Below, in pieces: positions 1 to 10,836 of a stretch of 64,000 nt of DNA. Source of the stretch: Betaproteobacteria bacterium (GTDB lineage Bacteria > Pseudomonadota > Gammaproteobacteria > Burkholderiales > Sulfuricellaceae). The position numbers and the translations under genes were made by a program. The DNA is taken from positions 62,001 through 126,000 of the forward strand of contig JAJFTF010000040.1 of the NCBI GenBank assembly GCA_021373185.1, read 5' to 3'. Each line of letters starts with the position of its first letter. The first letter of the stretch is position 1. The notes below the pieces were generated by a model that was not told the DNA's origin, searched no databases, and worked only from the letters and a program-made list of their open reading frames with translations.

Positions 1-168
1 AATGAAGCCGGCGAACCCTTCGGCTTATCCCGGATAGAACAGGTGCTGAGGCAAGCGGCGCCGGCCGAGCGATTTTCCGGCCTGACCGAGGCATTGAATG
101 CGCACTTGGGCGGGCGCCGCGCTTTCGATGACATGACTTTGATGCTGGTGGAGTGCGTTCCGGCTTAA
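1..168 (+). CDS. C-terminal end of a SpoIIE/PP2C-type serine phosphatase (partial)
   Basis: The frame is open from the first base and ends at TAA 166-168. The last 55 residues are visible. They end in a DDMTLMLVE stretch, which matches the C-terminal metal-binding DD(I/M)T motif of SpoIIE/RsbU-type PP2C phosphatases. Such domains usually form the output of a response regulator or sensor that controls an anti-sigma-factor antagonist. The N-terminal part lies outside the window, so the input domain is unknown. The call rests on a short motif and should be treated as moderate. Confidence 0.6.
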   Translation, partial: NEAGEPFGLSRIEQVLRQAAPAERFSGLTEALNAHLGGRRAFDDMTLMLVECVPA

Positions 169-173
169 TCGTC

Positions 174-316
174 AAACCGTTTTTATCCACGGATGAACAC
201 GGATAAAACAATATTTTGTTGAGAATTTGTGGTTTACCCAGAAGGTATGCGGGTGATGGTTTTAATCTGTTAATAATCCGTGCTTATCTGTGTTAATCCG
301 TGGCTGAACGGTTTTT
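174..316. repeat. Intergenic imperfect inverted repeat
   Basis: The left arm is at about 174-208 and the right arm at about 271-316. They are imperfect reverse complements built from repeated ATCCACGGAT / ATCCGTGG-like units, and both outer ends carry AACCGTTTTT. The spacer between the arms is about 60 bp and AT-rich. The element fills the gap between two convergent genes, so it may act as a bidirectional terminator. Similar two-arm elements with other unit sequences lie near 8.65, 14.9 and 37.55 kb. Confidence 0.7.
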
Positions 317-323
317 AAGAGGA

Positions 324-1538
324 TCAGACGGCGCTCTCCAGGTAACGCCGGGTATCGATTTTCCAGCGCTCTGGCGGTTCATGGCTGACGATACGGTCGG
401 CGGAGGTCGCGAGATCGAGGTCGTAGGGCGCAAGTTCCCAGTTTTTCAGCGTGTCGTAAGCTACCCGCACTCTCGGTCGCAGCAAGTCGGCGCCGTTTTG
501 TTCCACGACAATGCCGAGCAGCCCGCTTTCCAGCCTTACCAGCGTGTCGACGGGGTAGATGCCGACACTGCTGATAAAGTGCCGCACCAACTCCTCGTTA
601 AAGTGAAACTTGCTCCATTCCTGCAGTTTGCGTAGTGCGTCCACCGGCTTCATGGCTTGATGATAGACCCGCTCTGCGGTAATGGCGTCGTACACGTCGA
701 CAATCGCCGCCATCTGGCCGAACTGATGGATCAGATCGGATTCCAGCCCGGCAGGGTAGCCGGAACCGTCGTAGCGTTCGTGGTGCTGCTCAATGACGGC
801 GCGCGAGATGGGCGAGACCCATTCCAGGCCGGCAACGAGCTCGCTGCCATAAGCCACATGCCGTTTCATCTCGTCGAATTCCTTCTCGGTCAGGCGCCCC
901 GGCTTGTTGAGAATCTCGTTTGCCACCCGCATTTTACCGATGTCGTGCAGCAAGGCGCCGATGCTGATCTGGCGGGTGATGTCCTTGCCCAGGTGTAACA
1001 CGTTGCAGAACGAGGTCATCAGGGTGCACACGCTGACCGAGTGTAAAAAAGTGTAATCGTCCTTGGTCTTGATCTGGCTGAGCTGAATCAATGCGCCGGG
1101 ATTGCGCAAAACGGAATCGGTAATGCCTGTAATTGCTTCATCGACCCCTCCCTCGGCCAATTGCCGTCCCATCAGCGCATCCGACATCATGTGGCGAATT
1201 GCCTGGTTTGCCCGTTGGTGGATTCCGAGCGCCACTTCGATTTCTTCTCTCACCGGAATATGGGGTTGCGGCAGGCGTCCCGATGCTTCCGCCACTTGCA
1301 GCAATTCCGTTTCGATGGATGCCTGCACATCGGCAACGCTCAATCCGTCGAGCAAGTCGTCGCCCAGGCTGCTGTCGATATAGACCTCGCGCACGCCCAG
1401 CGCGGCGATTTTCTCGATTTCATCATCCGATTTCACTTTGAAGCGAGTGAGAAAAAGAGGATGCACGACCCAACTGCAATTGAGATCGTGGATGAACATG
1501 CCCGGCTTGAGTTGCGCCAGGGAAATTTTCTTGATCAT
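324..1538 (-). CDS. HD-GYP domain cyclic-di-GMP phosphodiesterase with N-terminal DUF3391
   Basis: 404 residues. The N-terminal part (about 1-140) looks like DUF3391, which often precedes HD-GYP domains. The HD-GYP domain follows at about 150-350. It has the metal-binding HD pair in LLHDIGK (H198, D199), HHERYDGSGYP at 252-262 with the GYP triad intact, and a following DVYDAITAERVY helix. The family hydrolyses cyclic-di-GMP to pGpG/GMP in the cytoplasm. No membrane segment is visible. It lies 44 bp downstream of the GGDEF-EAL gene on the same strand and is probably co-transcribed with it. Confidence 0.9.
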   Translation of the reverse strand: MIKKISLAQLKPGMFIHDLNCSWVVHPLFLTRFKVKSDDEIEKIAALGVREVYIDSSLGDDLLDGLSVADVQASIETELLQVAEASGRLPQPHIPVREEIEVALGIHQRANQAIRHMMSDALMGRQLAEGGVDEAITGITDSVLRNPGALIQLSQIKTKDDYTFLHSVSVCTLMTSFCNVLHLGKDITRQISIGALLHDIGKMRVANEILNKPGRLTEKEFDEMKRHVAYGSELVAGLEWVSPISRAVIEQHHERYDGSGYPAGLESDLIHQFGQMAAIVDVYDAITAERVYHQAMKPVDALRKLQEWSKFHFNEELVRHFISSVGIYPVDTLVRLESGLLGIVVEQNGADLLRPRVRVAYDTLKNWELAPYDLDLATSADRIVSHEPPERWKIDTRRYLESAV

Positions 1539-1582
1539 CGCATACTTGCCAATATCACAATCGATTTCATATGCGCCCCGGT

Positions 1583-4075
1583 TTACTGCCGGAGGAAGCT
1601 AACGAAGTCGTCTTCCGACAGGGGATGGCTGTAATAGAAACCCTGAATCTCGTCGCATTCGGCCAGGCGAAGAAAATCCAGTTGCTCGGCAGTTTCCACG
1701 CCCTCGGCGATGACGCGCAGGCCGAGGTTCTTGGCCAGGCTGATGATTGCTCTGGTGATTGCGGTATCGTCAGTATCGTTGGGCAGGCCGCGGATGAAGG
1801 ACTGATCGATTTTAAGGGTGTCGATGGGAAAACGTTTGAGGTAGCTCAGGCTGGAATAGCCGGTGCCGAAGTCGTCCAGCGACAGGGTGATGCCCAGGCG
1901 CTGGAATTCCGCCATCATGGAAATGACACCCTCGGCATTCTGCATGATCACGCTCTCGGTGATTTCCAGTTCGAGGTAGGAAGGGTCGAGTTGATGGCGG
2001 TCGAGGATCTGCTCTACCAGATGCGGAAGACTCTGGCGGAACTGCTTCGCGGAGATGTTGACCGCCAGTTTGACGATGGGCAACCCGGCCTCCTGCCACT
2101 GCTTGTTTCTGGCGCAAACCGTTTCGAGTATCCATTCGCCGATCGGGATGATCAGCCCGGTTTCTTCGGCGATTGAAATGAACTGGGTGGGGGAAATTAT
2201 TGCGCCATCGTGATCCCATCGCAACAGCACTTCGGCGCCGACGATCTTGCCGCTGGCGAGATCGATCTGGGGCTGGTAATTGAGCCTCAGCTCGTTGCGC
2301 TCCATGGCGCGGCGCAGATTGTTTTCCAGCTTGAGTTTTTCCAGTGAACGCTGGTTCATGTCCTGCGAGAAGAACATGATCCCATTGTGGCTGCTGTCAC
2401 GCTTGGCGCGGCGCATTGCCACATCGGCGCACTTCAGCAGGGTCTCGGCATCGTCGCCATTGTCAGGATAGACGCTGATGCCGATGCTGGACGATATCAG
2501 CAGCTCGTGGCCATTGACCGTGATGGGCTGCGACAGCCGGGAAAGGATTTTTTTCGCCACGGTGGCGGCGTGTTCGCGCGCGGAGATATCAAGCAGCGCC
2601 ACCACAAATTCGTCGCCGCCGATCCGGGCGACGACGTCTTCCTCCCGCACGCAGTCGGTTAAGCTACTGGCGACTTCTTTCAGCAGTAGGTCGCCTGCGT
2701 CATGCCCCAGCGAATCGTTGACCTGCTTGAACCGATCAAGGCTGATAAACAGGATGGCGCCGTGGAGCTGGTTGCGGTTCGCCTTGATCAGCGCCTGCTT
2801 CAGGTGGGTGTAAAGCATGGTCCTGTTGGGCAGGCCGGTCAGCGTGTCATAGTAGGCGAGGCGGTAAATCTGTTTCTCGGCATTCTTTCGTTCGGCGATG
2901 TCGGTAAAGATGGCGAAATAATAGGCGATGCTGTCGTCCTTGCCGTGTACCCTGCTGATGGACATCCACACCGGGAAGGATTCGCCGCTTTTCCGCTTTC
3001 CCCATGCTTCGCCGATCCAGTGACCGGCATCGTGAAGCGAGGCCGACACGTCCAGGTAGAAATCTTCACTGTGATGGCTGGAGCGGAGGATTTCTGGCGA
3101 CTTTCCGATGATTTCCTCGGAGGCGTAGCCGGTGATCTTGGTGAATGCCTTGTTGACTGAGGCGATGCTGCCGGCGGGGTCGATGATGATGATGCCTTCA
3201 TCGCTGCATTCGAAGATCGCCGCCTGCAAGCGCAATTTTTCTTCTGCCTGGAGGCGTTCGGTGATGTCGGATAGATAGCCGATGATGCCGCTCGGATGGT
3301 CATCCTTGTCGCGAATCAGCGAGAGTGTCAGGCTTGCCCAGAAGGTTTCCCCGGTCTTCTTGCGCCGGTGCACCACCATCTCCCGCCCGCCCATGTTGAA
3401 CAGATCCTGATAGAGCAGGGCATCGTCCTCTTCCTCGTCGGCGTAGAGGAAAACAATATTCAGGCCGACGGCTTCTTCGCTGGTATAGCCGAACAGGCTT
3501 TCTGCTCCCTTGTTCCAGCAGGTGATGTAACCCTGCATATCCATGGTAATGACGGAGTCGTGGATATGGTCGATGATCTGTTGCTGTTGACTGTTCCGTT
3601 CTTCGGTTTCCCGCAGGTTGCGGTTATGCTGGTCGCGTATGAAGCGGATATTGAGAAATTCCGCAGCCAGATCGGCAAAGTGTTGCAGTCGCAAGGTTTC
3701 GGTGGCCGAACCGGCTTGGCCGGACACGCAGACCGCCCCCAGTTTTTTGCCGTCGGACTGCAACGGGCAGCATAAGCCCGGTGGCGTGTCCATGCCTTTA
3801 GCCGGCAACGATATGGCGGTTTCCTGCTGCAATATTTTTTCTATGTCGGTACGCCAGCGCTCCGGCAGCGCGTCCAGCGCATCCGGGCGATCCGGGTTTT
3901 CAGCCAGATAACAAAATCCTTCCGTTCCTCCGAACGCCACACGGAAAATATCGCCAACCTCCTCCGCCAGCAATGCTGTTTCGCGATTCAGTATGGTTCC
4001 GGTGAGTCGCCGGATCAGCTCTGCATCGGAGACGGTATCGATGGACAAGACGGGATGATTAAGGTGGGCATTCAT
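1583..4075 (-). CDS. GAF-PAS-PAS-GGDEF-EAL cyclic-di-GMP signalling protein
   Basis: 830 residues without obvious transmembrane segments. The order is a GAF-like region (about 20-145), PAS 1 (165-280), PAS 2 (285-400), GGDEF (405-565) and EAL (575-825). GGDEF is intact at 486-490, and the RxxD inhibitory site is REED at 477-480. The first Mg-binding Asp, normally in DxD upstream, is replaced by Ser445 (FISLDRF). The EAL domain reads EVLLRW and keeps the NIS, ExTE, DDFGTGYSS, LKID and AEGVE motifs. Phosphodiesterase activity is likely, while cyclase activity is doubtful. The gene is 18 bp downstream of the EAL-HDOD gene. Confidence 0.9.
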   Translation of the reverse strand: MNAHLNHPVLSIDTVSDAELIRRLTGTILNRETALLAEEVGDIFRVAFGGTEGFCYLAENPDRPDALDALPERWRTDIEKILQQETAISLPAKGMDTPPGLCCPLQSDGKKLGAVCVSGQAGSATETLRLQHFADLAAEFLNIRFIRDQHNRNLRETEERNSQQQQIIDHIHDSVITMDMQGYITCWNKGAESLFGYTSEEAVGLNIVFLYADEEEDDALLYQDLFNMGGREMVVHRRKKTGETFWASLTLSLIRDKDDHPSGIIGYLSDITERLQAEEKLRLQAAIFECSDEGIIIIDPAGSIASVNKAFTKITGYASEEIIGKSPEILRSSHHSEDFYLDVSASLHDAGHWIGEAWGKRKSGESFPVWMSISRVHGKDDSIAYYFAIFTDIAERKNAEKQIYRLAYYDTLTGLPNRTMLYTHLKQALIKANRNQLHGAILFISLDRFKQVNDSLGHDAGDLLLKEVASSLTDCVREEDVVARIGGDEFVVALLDISAREHAATVAKKILSRLSQPITVNGHELLISSSIGISVYPDNGDDAETLLKCADVAMRRAKRDSSHNGIMFFSQDMNQRSLEKLKLENNLRRAMERNELRLNYQPQIDLASGKIVGAEVLLRWDHDGAIISPTQFISIAEETGLIIPIGEWILETVCARNKQWQEAGLPIVKLAVNISAKQFRQSLPHLVEQILDRHQLDPSYLELEITESVIMQNAEGVISMMAEFQRLGITLSLDDFGTGYSSLSYLKRFPIDTLKIDQSFIRGLPNDTDDTAITRAIISLAKNLGLRVIAEGVETAEQLDFLRLAECDEIQGFYYSHPLSEDDFVSFLRQ

Positions 4076-4093
4076 TTTATTCGGAATGGCTGC

Positions 4094-5317
4094 TCATTCG
4101 GCTATGTTGATCTGGTGAGTCCAGTTGAGCGCGGAAGCCTGCGCCAGGCAAAAGGCTTCCGGGGCAACTTTCAGCTTGCTCATTTGCTGTGCTGCGCTGT
4201 CGAAATCAAGGTTTTCGGCGCTTTCCACCAGTTTCAGCATTTCCCCCAGCGTACCTTCCCGCCGCGACAGGGCCGCATCGAGAGAATCGGCCAGAAGCAG
4301 TATCTTCAGTATCTCGGCCATCGGCATGTTCATCAGGATGTCGAGCAAGGAAAAAATGCCCACCATGAAAGCCTGCTCCTGAAATTCGAGCGAAGGGGAT
4401 TGGGTTGCCGACTCGGTCAGCAGTTCCATCAGGCGACCGCGTGCCGCCGCTCTCTGCATCAGGATGCAGGGCCCGCTTTCCCCTTCTTTCTGGTGTGCAA
4501 ATACCAGAAGTTGCAGCCAGCGCTGCAACTGGCGTCTGCCGAGGATGGTCAGGGCGTGGCTGAAAGAGGAAACCCTGGCGTGCATTCCCATCGAAGCGGA
4601 ATTGACCAGACGCAGCAAATCAAAGGAGAGCTTGGGTTCCTGGCGAAGGGCCAATTCGATTTCGTGGTTCTCCGCATCCTGGGAAACCAGAGTCAGCAGT
4701 TTCATCAGGCTCGGCTTGGACGAGCCTTGCTGGTGATCTTTCGGATTTCGGAATCCATCCAGAGAAGCGAAAGTGTGGAAGGCAAACTGCTTGTCGGCGC
4801 ACCATTTAAACAGCTCCTTGCTGTTTATGCCGGTGACGAACAGCTTGATATCGTTCTGTTTCAGCTTCCAGACGCCGGCAGGTATTTTTTCTTTCGCCTC
4901 TGCCGCCGAAAGTACCGCGATACTGGCGACTTTGCTATGGGAAAGAAGAGAGTCGGCATCGCTGATCACGGCAAAACGGAAGCCTTGGGTTTCCATCTCT
5001 TCGCAGCGTGCCATCAGGTCGCCATCCAGTACCTGTCCAGGCTGCAGGATGAAGACCACCTGATGGGCCGGAAAGGGCATTCCCGGCATGCCGCGTCGCA
5101 ACCAGTCGGGGTTGAGGGAAAAGAAAAACCTGAAATCGGGTATCGATGCGAACGCCGCCCATTCTTCCCCAAGCGGGAAAAACAAGCTCTCTGCAATGGG
5201 AATGTCTTCCCGAAAAACCAGGTTATATCCATTCCAGTTCAGGCTATAGCTGTAAACTGGCTGGATGAAAACCGGGAAATATTCCTCAGCCATGATTGTT
5301 CCAGTGATAAATTGCAT
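4094..5317 (-). CDS. EAL-HDOD protein (YuxH/CdgJ-like) with degenerate EAL domain
   Basis: 407 residues. The N-terminal part (about 10-190) resembles the EAL half of YuxH-type proteins. It has a QPVYSYSLNWNGYNLVFR opening but no EAL, DDFGTG or AEGVE catalytic motifs, so it cannot be an active phosphodiesterase. An HDOD domain follows (about 200-400), with a LRLVNSASMG stretch and TILGRRQLQRW. Such proteins usually act as signalling scaffolds in motility or biofilm control. It is first in a three-gene minus-strand run. The start at 5317 has no good ribosome-binding site. The ATG at 5293, preceded by GGAA, is a plausible alternative. Confidence 0.8.
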   Translation of the reverse strand: MQFITGTIMAEEYFPVFIQPVYSYSLNWNGYNLVFREDIPIAESLFFPLGEEWAAFASIPDFRFFFSLNPDWLRRGMPGMPFPAHQVVFILQPGQVLDGDLMARCEEMETQGFRFAVISDADSLLSHSKVASIAVLSAAEAKEKIPAGVWKLKQNDIKLFVTGINSKELFKWCADKQFAFHTFASLDGFRNPKDHQQGSSKPSLMKLLTLVSQDAENHEIELALRQEPKLSFDLLRLVNSASMGMHARVSSFSHALTILGRRQLQRWLQLLVFAHQKEGESGPCILMQRAAARGRLMELLTESATQSPSLEFQEQAFMVGIFSLLDILMNMPMAEILKILLLADSLDAALSRREGTLGEMLKLVESAENLDFDSAAQQMSKLKVAPEAFCLAQASALNWTHQINIAE

Positions 5318-5630
5318 TGAAATTTTTTTGTAAGTTTCTCATTTAAATCTGTAAAAAGCTATTGAACTGCAGCCGGTGTTGATGACTCAAACGAATTCAG
5401 ATGGTTAGCGTAATTAAGCATGCCCACCCAGCGGGTGGTTCGGCACCATGTGCCCAAGTCTTGTTCTTTGCGGGTTGGGTGAACAGCTTCTGGCAGGGGT
5501 GCGAAGCAATTCGCATAAGCCGTTTACTCCGTTCCCTCCGCCATGCCTGTTAACAAATTTAAATAGAGATGACGGAAGTCGCAAACATGACGTTACGGTA
5601 ACAAATTTCAATTGCGTTTTATCAACCCTG
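5318..5630. other. Non-coding gap upstream of the nrd regulatory sites
   Basis: I see no convincing gene here. The stretch separates the divergent EAL-HDOD gene and nrdA, so it should hold the promoter of the minus-strand signalling genes. The sequence TAACAAATTT occurs twice, near 5550 and 5600. I see no tRNA or small RNA I can defend. Confidence 0.4.
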
Positions 5631-5678
5631 ATACTAGAATTAGTGTCAGATTGATTGGCCAAACACAATATGTTGTGG
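5631..5678 (+). promoter_or_regulatory. Tandem NrdR-like boxes upstream of nrdA
   Basis: Two 16-bp sites lie at 5631-5646 (ATACTAGAATTAGTGT) and 5663-5678 (ACACAATATGTTGTGG). They are 32 bp apart start to start, about three helical turns. Both approximate the NrdR consensus ACACTATATATAGTGT. NrdR is the ATP-cone repressor of ribonucleotide reductase operons and typically binds paired boxes with this spacing. The first site matches about 12 of 16 positions. The position upstream of nrdA supports the call. The transcription start is not resolved. Confidence 0.7.
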
Positions 5679-5704
5679 ATATGTGCTGTATAACCTGTGG
5701 ACAA
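5674..5704. promoter_or_regulatory. Two DnaA-box-like sites in the nrdA regulatory region
   Basis: TGTGGATAT at 5674-5682 and TGTGGACAA at 5696-5704 each match the inverse DnaA box TGTGGATAA in 8 of 9 positions. They are in the same orientation and 22 bp apart. The first overlaps the downstream NrdR-like box. DnaA boxes at the E. coli nrdAB promoter tie reductase expression to replication, so the placement is meaningful. Single-mismatch 9-mers also occur by chance. Confidence 0.5.
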
Positions 5705-5803
5705 GAGCCAAGTGCGTTACCTGGTGCGAGATGACAATATAGAGGCTGGCCATGCCTGGTGCGGCGATTTCCCGGTCTGCCTCATTTAGAAGGAAAATAT
5801 TCA

Positions 5804-8644
<2,841 letters not shown>

Positions 8645-8651
8645 AAGACGA

Positions 8652-8733
8652 TTAACCGCAGAGGACGCGGAGGACACAGAGGAAGATCGTTAAGATTTGT
8701 TTTCCTCCGTGCCCTCCGCGTCCTCCGCGGTGA
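8652..8733. repeat. Long hairpin-forming inverted repeat between nrdA and nrdB
   Basis: The left arm is at 8652-8684 and the right arm at about 8701-8733. They are reverse complements over about 33 bp with roughly four mismatches, around a loop of about 16 nt. The arms are built from AGAGGACGCGG / CCGCGTCCTCC units. It fills almost the whole intergenic gap of the nrdAB operon. In the transcript it would form a very stable hairpin ahead of the nrdB ribosome-binding site. Confidence 0.85.
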
Positions 8734-8757
8734 ATAAATAATCAAGGAGGCCATAAT

Positions 8758-9870
8758 ATGCTCAATTTCGAAGACACCATGACAACCAAACCCACAGCAC
8801 CGAAAGCCCCTGCTGAGCCGGTTTCCTCCGCGCTCACCGGCATCCACGACATCCGCCGCATCAAGGCGGAAGACAAGCGCATCATCAATGGCGATGCCGA
8901 CGTCAACCAGTTGGTGCCGTTCAAGTACAAGTGGGCGTGGCAGAAATACCTGGACGCATGCGCCAACCACTGGATGCCGCAGGAAGTGAACATGAACCGC
9001 GACATCGCGCTGTGGAAAGACCCGAACGGGCTGACCGAAGACGAGCGCCGCATCGTCATGCGCAATCTGGGCTTCTTCACCACCGCCGACAGCCTTGCCG
9101 CCAACAACATCGTGCTCGGCACCTACCGCCACATCACTGCGCCGGAATGCCGCCAGTACTTGCTGCGCCAAGCGTTCGAGGAGGCCATCCATACCCACGC
9201 CTACCAGTACATCGTCGAGAGCCTGGGGCTGGATGAGGGCGAAGTCTTCAACATGTACCATGAGATCCCCTCGATCCGCGACAAGGACGAGTTCCTCATC
9301 CCCTTCATCGACACCCTGTGCAACCCGAACTTCAAGACCGGCACGCCGGAAGACGACCAGAAGCTGCTGCGCTCGATCATTGTGTTCGCCTGCATCATGG
9401 AAGGCATTTTCTTCTATGTCGGTTTCGTGCAGATTCTCGCGCTGGGCCGGATGAACAAGATGGTGGGCGCCGCCGAGCAGTACCAGTACATCCTGCGCGA
9501 CGAATCCATGCACCTCAATTTCGGCGTCGACCTGATCAACCAGATCAAGATGGAAAACCCTCACTTGTGGACGCCGGCTTTCCGCGAGGAAATCGGCGGA
9601 CTGATCAAGAAGGCGGTGGAACTGGAATACGCCTATGCCGAAGACACCATGCCGCGCGGCGTGCTCGGTATGAATGCCTCGATGTTCAAGGAATACCTGC
9701 GCTTCATCGCCAACCGTCGCTGCCAGCAGATCGGGCTGGATCAGCTTTATCCGGGAGCGGGGAATCCCTTCCCTTGGATGAGTGAGATGATGGACTTGAA
9801 GAAGGAGAAAAACTTCTTTGAGACTCGGGTGACGGAGTATCAGAGTGGCGGGGCTTTGAACTGGGATTAA
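8758..9870 (+). CDS. nrdB: Ribonucleoside-diphosphate reductase class Ia, beta subunit
   Basis: 370 residues. The start at 8758 has a strong AAGGAGG at 8744-8750. The family houses the di-iron/tyrosyl radical cofactor that NrdA needs. Visible ligands are the Asp in [10 protein letters not shown], the Glu and His in EEAIHTHAY, the Glu in CIMEGIFF, and the Glu and His in [11 protein letters not shown]. The Tyr four residues after the first His ligand matches the radical tyrosine of class Ia enzymes. It is co-oriented with nrdA, 113 bp downstream, behind a large hairpin. A terminator follows at 9881. Confidence 0.96.
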   Translation: MLNFEDTMTTKPTAPKAPAEPVSSALTGIHDIRRIKAEDKRIINGDADVNQLVPFKYKWAWQKYLDACANHWMPQEVNMNRDIALWKDPNGLTEDERRIVMRNLGFFTTADSLAANNIVLGTYRHITAPECRQYLLRQAFEEAIHTHAYQYIVESLGLDEGEVFNMYHEIPSIRDKDEFLIPFIDTLCNPNFKTGTPEDDQKLLRSIIVFACIMEGIFFYVGFVQILALGRMNKMVGAAEQYQYILRDESMHLNFGVDLINQIKMENPHLWTPAFREEIGGLIKKAVELEYAYAEDTMPRGVLGMNASMFKEYLRFIANRRCQQIGLDQLYPGAGNPFPWMSEMMDLKKEKNFFETRVTEYQSGGALNWD

Positions 9871-9880
9871 CCGGTTGGCA

Positions 9881-9909
9881 AAAAAGGCGCAGGCGACTGC
9901 GCCTTTTTT
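9881..9909 (+). terminator. Rho-independent terminator after nrdB
   Basis: The stem AAAAAGGCGCAG pairs with CTGCGCCTTTTT around a GCGA loop and ends in a T-run. It begins 10 bases after the nrdB stop codon and likely ends the nrdAB transcript. Confidence 0.9.
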
Positions 9910-9965
9910 GTTATTGTAGTGGTGTTTATATCTAGTCAGGGCTCTCACACCACCGGGTGCGAACA

Positions 9966-10685
9966 ATGTCGAAAAACCCACTATTTGATCTGTACGAAAA
10001 GCTTTATTTTCACGAGACAGAGGTTCGTGAAAAACTGAGCAGCCGGCTTCAGACTCCCATGGCCATTATCGTGTCATTGATTGGTGTTCTTGGGTTTCTC
10101 ATGCAGAACATTGATAGACAGCAGGTTTCAAGTGCGGCGATTCTGATTGTCATGCTTATCGTCGCAAGTGCTATCTCGCTGCTCGGTGCTATCTACTTTT
10201 TCATCCGCTCTTGGTACGGCAATACGTATGCGTTTCTTCCATCTGCTGAAGACACAGAGAATTACAGAAAGGTGCTCGAAAGTACCTATGAACAGTACAA
10301 GGATGGAAACATCCTCGCTGAAGGGTATCTCAACGACTATCTTTGTTCCAATTACATAAAGTGTGCGACGCAAAACACCCGTTGCAACGATTTGCGTTCG
10401 CTAAGTCTTCACAGAACCAATGGCACGCTAATCATCGCTACGCTGCTTGTCGCACTCTCGTTCTTGGCCTTCTTCTTTGGGGATCTGGATCGTAGCAAGG
10501 CCAACAAGCCAAACGAGGTCATTATTGTCAAACCGGTAGATGTCCAAGGAGTTTTCATGACTGATAAGAAACCTGAACCACCAAAGGAAGTAATCCCGCC
10601 CCCTCCGCCGCCACCGCCCCCAAGGCTAATTAAGGAAGGCGTCGAAATCGTCAAACCTCAACCGGAGAAGAAAAATGGCAAATGA
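9966..10685 (+). CDS. Unknown three-helix membrane protein with polyproline C-terminal tail
   Basis: 239 residues from ATG 9966; a GTG at 9957 is an alternative start. I do not recognise the family. Predicted membrane helices are at about 31-48, 57-80 and 154-172. Helices 1 and 2 form a hairpin, and about 70 mostly hydrophilic residues with three Cys precede helix 3. The C-terminal 65 residues are charged and contain nine consecutive prolines (211-219), then RLIKEGVEIVKPQP. Codon use and base composition are more AT-rich than in the neighbours, which suggests acquisition. The next ORF overlaps by 11 bases and its polyproline part resembles this tail. The topology recalls small membrane effector or sensor proteins, but no function can be assigned. 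Confidence 0.7.
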   Translation: MSKNPLFDLYEKLYFHETEVREKLSSRLQTPMAIIVSLIGVLGFLMQNIDRQQVSSAAILIVMLIVASAISLLGAIYFFIRSWYGNTYAFLPSAEDTENYRKVLESTYEQYKDGNILAEGYLNDYLCSNYIKCATQNTRCNDLRSLSLHRTNGTLIIATLLVALSFLAFFFGDLDRSKANKPNEVIIVKPVDVQGVFMTDKKPEPPKEVIPPPPPPPPPRLIKEGVEIVKPQPEKKNGK

Positions 10686-10815
10686 CAAGAATGCGCCGCC
10701 GCCTCCACCGCCCCCACCCCCAGTGCGTTTAGTGAGGAGTTCGGTAGGTGATGGCGTGAGAAAAGCACCAACACCACCGGCTCCGAAATTTCCCCCACCT
10801 GCGAAAAAGCCCTAA
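10675..10815 (+). CDS. 46-residue polyproline peptide overlapping the membrane protein gene
   Basis: ATG 10675 to TAA 10813-10815. GGAGAAGAAAA just upstream can serve as ribosome-binding site. The start overlaps the end of the preceding gene by 11 bases, so translation is probably coupled. The peptide opens MANDKNA, then has nine prolines, then VRLVRSSVGDGVRKAP, and ends in KFPPPAKKP. Nine prolines followed by (V)RL also occur in the tail of the membrane protein, so this looks like a partial duplication of that tail released as a free peptide. Polyproline runs usually need EF-P for translation. Function unknown. Confidence 0.55.
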   Translation: MANDKNAPPPPPPPPPVRLVRSSVGDGVRKAPTPPAPKFPPPAKKP

Positions 10816-10836
10816 CTCGGCAAAAGGGGTTCGGTT

